Of a stretch of DNA of 64,000 nucleotides, positions 42,118 to 51,100 are shown one piece after another. Origin of the DNA: Neobacillus sp. WH10 (GTDB taxonomy: Bacteria; Bacillota; Bacilli; Bacillales; Cytobacillaceae). The stretch covers positions 2,480,001 through 2,544,000 of the forward strand of contig NZ_CP126110.1 of NCBI RefSeq assembly GCF_030123405.1, written 5' to 3'. Both the position numbers and the translations under genes were made by a program. The number at the start of each line of letters is the position of its first letter. Positions within the stretch are counted from its first letter, which is position 1. The notes beneath the pieces are model-generated. The model was not told the origin of the DNA and did no database searches. It saw only the letters and a program-made list of their open reading frames with translations.

Positions 42118-45100
42118 ATGTATGGGATGGGTGAAACATCAGTGAAAAGATTTTTAAGTGAAGGTATTACTTTAGGAAGTTACATTGAGAATAGTACAGA
42201 GATAGAGTTCTCTCCAGGAAGTATGAATTTTACGATTAATACTTCGCTTACAAACAGAATTAAAGCAATTGCCGAAAAAGATAAGAATTCAGTGAACACC
42301 CTTTTGTTTACTGCATTTACAATTTTATTGTTTAAGTATACCCGTGAAGAAGAAAATATTATTGAAAATATAGTTTCAACTGAGAATACTAGTAATCAAT
42401 ACAGATATGCTTTTATTAAGAATGCGATAAATGAAAATGGAACTTATAGAAGTGCAAGTGAGGAAGCAAACGTTCAGTTTTCTGAATTTTCGGGTCGTTT
42501 TAATAAAGCAGACAATTATCACAATGTTATCTTTGATACTGTGACTATGCTGAAGGAAATTCCTTTGTTAAAAGAACTTAAGTTTGGTATTTGGATTAGA
42601 TTTAGTGAAATTTCGCAAGGTATAAATGGGAGAATCGAATTTAACGAAAGCCTTTTCGATAACAATGAAATTGAAAAATTTTATGAACATTTTATCAATA
42701 TATTAAAAGTAGTAACAGAAAATCCGGAAATTAAACTGTGCGAAATAGACATGCTTTCAGATGTAGAAAAGAAGAAGATTTTAGTAGATTTCAATGACAC
42801 CAAGGCAGAATTTCCCAAAGATAAAACAATATCTGCGTTATTTGAGGAGCAAGTTGAAAGGACACCGGATAACATAGCAGTAGTTTATGAAGATAAGAAA
42901 TTAACCTATAGAGAACTGAATGAGAAAGCGAATCAATTTGCAAGGGTGCTGCGGTATAAAGGTGTAGAGCCGGACAGCATTGTAGGAATAATGGCAGAGC
43001 CATCGATAGAAATGCTGATCGGAATAATGGCAACGCTAAAAGCGGGTGGAGGATACCTGCCTATAGACACCAATTATCCTAAGGAAAGGATACATTATAT
43101 GCTTGAAGACAGCAGAACAAGCATATTACTTGCACAAAAGGATTTGTTGGAAATAGATTTTAGGGGAGAAATAATCGACCTGAACAATGAAGAAGAATAT
43201 TCAACGGAAGGAGATAATCTACAAAGTGTAAATAGCTCAAATGCATTAGCCTATGTGATATATACCTCCGGATCTACAGGAAAGCCTAAGGGAGTTATGG
43301 TAGAACATACTAGCTTAGTAAATTTGTGCTTTTGGCATAACAATTATTATGAAGTAGATGAATCTGATAAAGCAGCAAAATACGCAGGAGTCGGGTTTGA
43401 TGCTTCTGTATGGGAGATATTCCCGTATCTTATATCTGGTGCTTCCATACATATCATCAGTGACGAATTGAAACTTGATGTCAATAAGTTAAATAGATAC
43501 TTTGAGGAGAACGAAATATCAATAGGCTTCATGCCGACTCAAGTTTTTGAACAATTTATAAGATTGGAAAATAATTCGTTACGGAGATTATTAACGGGAG
43601 CTGATACGCTCAGATATACAGAGAATAAGAACTATGGGATATACAATAACTATGGCCCGACAGAGTATACTGTTGTATCGACAAGCTTTAAGATAGATCA
43701 GGAATATGAAAATATACCAATTGGAAGACCAATTAGTAACACAAAGATATATATTGTTGATAAAAATAATAATCTTCAGCCAATAGGCGTTCCAGGAGAG
43801 ATATGTTTATCAGGTAGCGGTATTTCAAGGGGATATTTAAATAATGAAGATTTAAGTAAGGAAAAATTCATAGAAAATCCTTTTGAATCAGGCACATATA
43901 TATATAAAACAGGAGATTTAGGAAGATGGCTGACCGATGGAAACATAGAATTCCTGGGCAGGATAGATAGCCAGGTAAAAATAAGGGGCTATAGAATCGA
44001 GCTTGGAGAAATCGAAAGTCAGTTACTGAAATATGAAGGAATTAAGCAGGCAGTTGTGCTGGATAAACAGGATGGACAAGGAAATAAGTACTTATGTGCC
44101 TATATTGTATCCGAAGAAGAGATAACAGTACCAGAGTTAAGGAAAAACCTGTCTCAAAGCTTACCGAACTATATGATACCGACATATTTTATGCAAATAG
44201 AAAAAATGCCTGTAACACCCAATGGCAAGATAAATAGAAGGGCACTGCCAGATCGGGACGGAGAAATCGATACAGGAGTGGAATATATCGCTCCAAGAAA
44301 TGAAGTAGAAGAAAAGCTTGTGAAAATATGGAATGAAGTATTAGAAGTAGACAGGATCGGAATAAATGATGACTTCTTCACTTTAGGAGGACATTCATTA
44401 AAGGCTATAAAAATTGTGTTAATGCTACAAAGAGAGCTAAATGCTGATATATCTGTAGGTGAAATATTTAGCCATCTGACTGTAAGAGAGTTGGGAGAAT
44501 ATATAGGGAAAACGAAAGAAGCTGTATATTCACCCATAGAAATTGTAGAAGAAAAGGAACTGTATGAAGTATCCTCGGCTCAAAAAAGAATGTTTGCCCT
44601 ACATCAGTTTTCAAAACAGGAGACCAATTATAATCTACCCTTCGTATTGCTTTTAGAAGGCGGGCTGGAAAGAAATAAAGTTGAAGAAGCCTTGAGAAAG
44701 CTTGTCCAAAGACATGAAGCCTTCAGAACTTCCTTTGAATTGGAAGCTGGAGAAATCATGCAGAGAATCCATCAAACTGTTGAATATAAGGTGGAATACG
44801 AAGAAATAAACACAGATTCAGAAGAAATAATTAAGTGTGAAGTAGAGAAATTCGTAAAACCCTTTGATTTATCAAAAGCGCCCCTTTTAAGGGTGAAGCT
44901 TATTAGGCTTGCAGCAGAGAAGCATATCTTAATTTTTGATATGCACCACATCATATCAGACGGTACTTCCATGGGTATTTTTATGGAGGAATTCACAAAG
45001 CTGTATAAAGGTGAAAGCTTAGAAGAGCTAAGCGTACAGTATAAGGATTATTCTGCCTGGGAAAATAAAATGCTGGAATCCGAGGCAATGAAAAAACATG

Positions 45101-48100
45101 AAAAATATTGGACAGAGATATTCAGTGATGGCATACCAGTACTAGATTTACCAATGGATTATCAAAGGCCAGCTCTTCAAAGCTTTGAAGGGGACAGTAT
45201 CGGCTTTAGACTAGACAAGAGACTAACAGAAAAGCTGAAGAAAGTAGGTAAGGATAACGGAGCAACCTTGTACATGACTTTATTATCTACCTACAATATA
45301 TTGTTAGCCAAATACAGTGGACAGGAAGATGTAGTCGTGGGTTCAGCGACAGCAGGCAGATCCCATGATGATTTGCAGGGAGTAGTGGGTATGTTTGTAA
45401 ATACCTTGGCTATGAGAAACTATCCTGTAGGAAAGAAAAGTTTTGCTGAATTTCTAGGAGAAGTAAAGAAAAATGCATTACGTGCATATGAAAATCAGAA
45501 TTATCCGTTTGATAGATTGGTGGAAGCACTAAATCTAAGAAAAGATGTAAGCAGGAATCCGTTGTTTGATACGATGCTTGTGCTACAGAATACGGATACG
45601 AAAGAAATTGAACTTGAAAATATAAGCATAAGAGAATATGCGTATAAAGGTAAAGTATCCAAGTTTGATATGACTTTGGAAGCAGAAGAAGTAGGGGAAG
45701 AAATAAAATTTAATTTAGAATATTGCACCAAGCTATTTAAGAGAGAAACCATAGAAAGAGCAATTCAACATTATATCAACATAATAAAGGTAGTAACAGA
45801 GAATCCGGAAATAAAATTATGTGAAATAGACATGCTTGCAGAGGAAGAGAGACATAAGCTACTGCATGAATTCAATGACACCTTTGCAGAATATCCAAGG
45901 AGCAAATCTATTCATGAGTTGTTTGAGGAGCAAGTTGAAAGGACACCGGATAATGTAGCAATAGTATATGAAGATAAGGAACTTACTTACAGGGAGCTAA
46001 ACAGCAAGGCGAATCAGGTTGCAAGAACTTTGAGAAATGAGGGAATAGAGGAGAATAAGACAGTAGGTATTTTAATTTCCAGATCTGCTGAACTTCTCAT
46101 AGGTATACTTGGAGTGTTGAAGGCCGGAGGAACATATCTGCCTATAGATACGCAATACCCAACAGATAGAATTGAATATATGCTACAGGATAGCGGTGCA
46201 GGCATTTTGTTGACACAGGAAAGCTACAGTAAGCAGACGGAAGGATTGGGTATAAAAGTAGTAGGGATAGAAAAAACTCTGGAAACGTCCGAAGAATCCG
46301 TAGGTAATTTGAATCTCAAGTATCGTTCGGATAGACAGATGTACCTTATCTATACCTCAGGTTCTACTGGGAACCCAAAGGGAGCCACGGTAAGAGCCGA
46401 TTCTTTTACTAACCTTATGAACTGGTTTACAAGGGATTTTGAAATAAATGAAAGCGACAACATCCTCTTAATAGCACCTGTAGGTTTCGATTTAGCTCAA
46501 AAGAATCTTTACGCGTCCCTCATAAAAGGGGGGAGGCTGATCGTGCTTCCAGAAAAGATTTACAGCTATAAAAATGTTCTTACACTGATGGACGAGCAAA
46601 AAATCACGATCGTGAATTGTACTCCTAGTGCATTTCAGTTAGTCGTTGATACATCATCAGACTATCATGAATTAAGGCATTTGAAGTGGGTATTTTTAGG
46701 CGGTGAACCAATAAACATCCCTAAATTGTTAAGCTGGATAGATACACCATACTATCACGCGGAGATAGTAAACACCTATGGCCCGACAGAGTGTACGGAT
46801 ATAGCGACATACTACAGAATACCGAATGAACAGATAAAAAATATAGAAGTAGTACCGATAGGTAAACCAATTGATAACGTAAAGCTGTATATTGTCAATA
46901 AAGATTATCAGTTGCTTACAGTTGGACAACCAGGAGAACTGTGTATAGCTGGTGATAGTTTAGGTACAGGGTATATAAACAAACCGGAGTTGACAGCTGA
47001 GAGGTTTGTGCCTAACCCCTTTGTACCGGGAACAAGAATGTACAGAACAGGAGATCTGGCAAGATGGCTGCCTGATGGCAACGTAGAATACCTGGGGAGG
47101 ATAGATCACCAGGTAAAGATACGGGGCTTCAGGATCGAACTGGGAGAGATAGAAAACCAGCTGCTTTGCTATCCAAACGTAAAGGAAGCAGTAGTAGTAG
47201 CAAGAGGAGAAGGCGGAAGCAAGTACCTATGTGCCTACATAGTAGGAGACAAAGAACTAACGGTAGGCGAGCTAAGAGAATATTTATCGAAGGTATTGCC
47301 GGACTACATGATACCGCCATACTTTGTACAATTAGACAGATTTCCGTTGACACCAAACGGTAAGGTTGACAGGAATGCGTTACCCGAACCTGATGGAAGC
47401 ATGGAAAAAGGGACAGAATATGAAGCACCAAGAAACGAAATAGAAGAGAAATTGGCGAAGGTATGGCAGGAAGTGCTTGGGGTAGAGAAAGTGGGAATAA
47501 ATGACAACTTCTTTATCTTGGGAGGACATTCATTAAAGGCCATAAAAATGGCAGCAATTGTACAAAGAGACTTACTGGCTGAAATATCTGTAGATGAAAC
47601 ATTTAAAAACCCAACGGTAAGAGAGCTGGCAGAATATATAGGAAATACCAAGGAAGCTGAATATTCACCGATAGAAGCTGTAGAAGAGAGGGAACTCTAT
47701 GAGGTATCCTCGTCTCAAAAGAGATTGTTTGCCTTACATCAGTTCTCGAAGGAAGAAATCAGTTACAATATCCCGTATGTATTGGTTTTCGAAGGCAAAC
47801 TGGATAAAGATAAGCTATCGGAAAGCTTTGCCAAGCTTGTGCAAAGACATGAATCCTTCAGAACCTGCTTTGAAGTGGAAGATGGAGAAATAAAGCAGAA
47901 AATTCATGAAGCTGTTGAATTTAGAGTGGAGTACGAAGAGAGAAACACAGACTCTGAAGAGATGGTCACCTCTGAGGCGGAAAAATTCGTAAAACCTTTT
48001 GATTTAGCAAAAGCTCCCCTGCTAAGGGTGAAGCTTATTAAGCTTGCAACAGAGAAGCATGTTGTAATGATTGATATGCATCACATCATATCTGACGGTA

Positions 48101-51100
48101 CTTCCATGGGCATTATTTTGGAGGAATTCACGAAGCTGTATAAAGGTGATGATTTAGAAGAGCTGAAAGTACAGTATAAGGATTATTCTGCCTGGGAACA
48201 TAAAATGATAGAATCCGAGGCTATGAAAAAACAAGAAGAATATTGGATAAAGATATTCAGCGATGAAATACCTGTATTGAATTTGCCAATTGATTATCCG
48301 AGACCGAGTTTTCAGAGTTTTGAAGGGGATAGCATAGGATTCAGTCTGGACAAGCATGTAACAGAAAAGCTAAAGAACATATGCAAGACTAAGGAAGTAA
48401 CCTTGTATATGACGTTACTGTCAGCCTACAATGTATTGCTTTCAAAGTATAGCGGACAAGAAGATATCGTAGTAGGTTCACCGATATCGGGTAGACCGCA
48501 TGCTGATCTGCAACATATGGTAGGAATGTTCGTAAACACTCTTGCCATGAGAAACTATCCTGGAAGAACGAAAACTTTTGCTGGATTTCTACAGGAAGTA
48601 AAGAAAAATGCCTTATGCGCATATGAAAATCAAAATTATCAATTTGATCGATTGGTGGAAAATCTAAATCTACGAAAAGATTTAAGTAGAAATCCATTAT
48701 TTGACACGATGTTTGTGCTACAGAATACGGATGCTAAAGAAATTGAGCTTGATGAGTCAAGAATTAAACAGCTTCAATTTGAAAGAGGCGTTTCCAAGTT
48801 TGATATAACATTAGGAGCAGAAGAAAAAGGGGAGGAAATACGCTTTGAGTTAGAGTATTGTACCAAGCTGTTTAAGAGAGAAACCATAGAACGAATGATT
48901 AAGCATTTTAAGAATATAGTAAAGGCAGTAACAGAGAATCCGGAAATACAGCTATGCAAAATAGAGATGCTTTCAGAGGAAGAGAAGAAGGAAATAGTAG
49001 TCGATTTCAATAACACGAAAACACAATATCCCATGGATAAAACCATCTGCGAAGTCTTTGAGGAACAAGTAAAAAAGACACCGGACAATATAGCAGTAGT
49101 ATATGAAGATAGGAAATTAACCTATAGGGAACTAAATGAGAAAGCAAATCAATTGGCAGGAGTGTTAAGAGGTAAAGGTGTAAAGGCAGACACAATCGTC
49201 GGAATAATGGTGGATAGATCAGTTGAGATGATGGTTGGAATCATGGGAATAATAAAGGCTGGGGGAGCCTATTTGCCAATTTCTCCGGAATATCCGAATG
49301 ACAGGATAAAATATATGCTGGAGGATAGTAAAACTACCCTGTTGCTGACACAAAAACATCTGGTGCATACGATACAGTTTGATGGAATTGAATTAGATTT
49401 AGAAGACGAACAACTATATCAAGGCAATAAAACTAATTTAGAAATAGTAAACAATCCCAATGATCTTGTCTATGTAATCTATACCTCTGGTTCAACGGGC
49501 AAGCCAAAAGGAGTTATGATCCAGCATAGAAACGTTATTAACCTTGTTACAGGGCTAGGTAAAATAATTTATGATCGATATACCGGGCCATTACATGTAG
49601 CTTTGGTTGCACAATATGTTTTTGATGCTTCAGTCAAGCAGATATTTGCCAGTTTGTTGAGAGGTGACTGCCTGCATATTATCCCGGAAGAGTACAGAAC
49701 TATAGGGGAAAAACTTGTAGAATACTACATTGATAACTCAATAGATGTTTCAGATGGAACGCCGTCTCATCTTAAATTGATATTGAGTGATAACAGAGAA
49801 AAAATAAAGGATATGACCGTCAAGCATTTTATATTTGGCGGAGAAGAATTAACCGTTAAAACAGTTAAAGACTTATTCACACTTTGCGGTGAGAGAAAGC
49901 CTGAGATAACCAATATATACGGGCCAACCGAATGCTGCGTTGACACGACAGCCTTCTTGATTGACCGTGAGCGTCTAGATCTGTTAAACACTATTCCTAT
50001 TGGTCGTCCGTTAGTCAATTATCGTGTATACGTCTTGGACAAAGATAATAATCTTCAGCCGGTAGGGGTATCAGGAGAACTATGTATAGCAGGGGACGGA
50101 CTGGCAAGAGGTTATCTCAATAACCCGGAGATGACAGAAGAAAAATTTGTAGCAAATCCATTTGCCCCAGGGGAAAGGATGTATAAGACAGGAGACCTTG
50201 TAAAATGGGGGGACGATGGGAACATAGAATTTATAGGCCGTATAGACCATCAGGTAAAAATCAGAGGCTACCGCATTGAAATAGGGGAGATTGAGGCTAC
50301 GATCAAGAGACACCCTTCAGTTCAAGACTCAGTCGTACTAGTTCGCGAGGATAGCGCGGGTGAAAACAGAATATTTGCGTACATTGTTCCAAAGACAAAC
50401 AGTGATGAGAAATATAGTGAAGCGGGATTAAAGGAATACGTAAAGAAACAACTTCCCCAATACATGGTTCCGGCTAAATTTGTTCAGCTTGAGTCTATAC
50501 CGTTGACTACCAATGGTAAGGTTGACCGTTTTGCACTTCCTGAACCTGATATCCTGCAAAGAGATTCGGATGAAGGCTTTATCGCACCAAGGAACAAAGA
50601 AGAAATTGAAATGGCTGAAATTTGGGCCAACATACTAGGAATTGAGAAAATAGGCATTGATGACGATTTCTTTGATTTAGGTGGAGATTCTTTTAAAGCC
50701 ATTAAGCTGGTAAGAAGCATTAGCAACAACTTAGGGGTAATGGAGCTCTTTAAGAATTCAACGGTTCGTGAATTGGTAGCTTATTTATCAAAAGATGTAG
50801 CAAATAATAGAACTATGCTGCATGAGCTTACAAAACCTGTTGATGAAAAAAATAAAGTTGTATCACTCATTTGCTTTCCTTACGGGGGAGGTAGCGCGAT
50901 ATCTTATCAACCTTTAGCCAATTCCCTACCGAAGAATTATTCGCTTTATGCTGTTGAGCTTCCAGGCCATGACTACAGTTGCCCCGATGAAGAATTGGTT
51001 TCTATTGAGGAGAGCGCAGCTCGTTGCTTAGAGGAAATCATACAAAAGGTTAAGGGGCCTGTAGTTCTTTATGGACATTGTCTGGGTGCCACCATGTCGG

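Noticed and set aside
47166..47363. short frames inside the NRPS gene, on both strands
   Set aside because: They are shadows in other frames of a clearly coding, domain-rich sequence.
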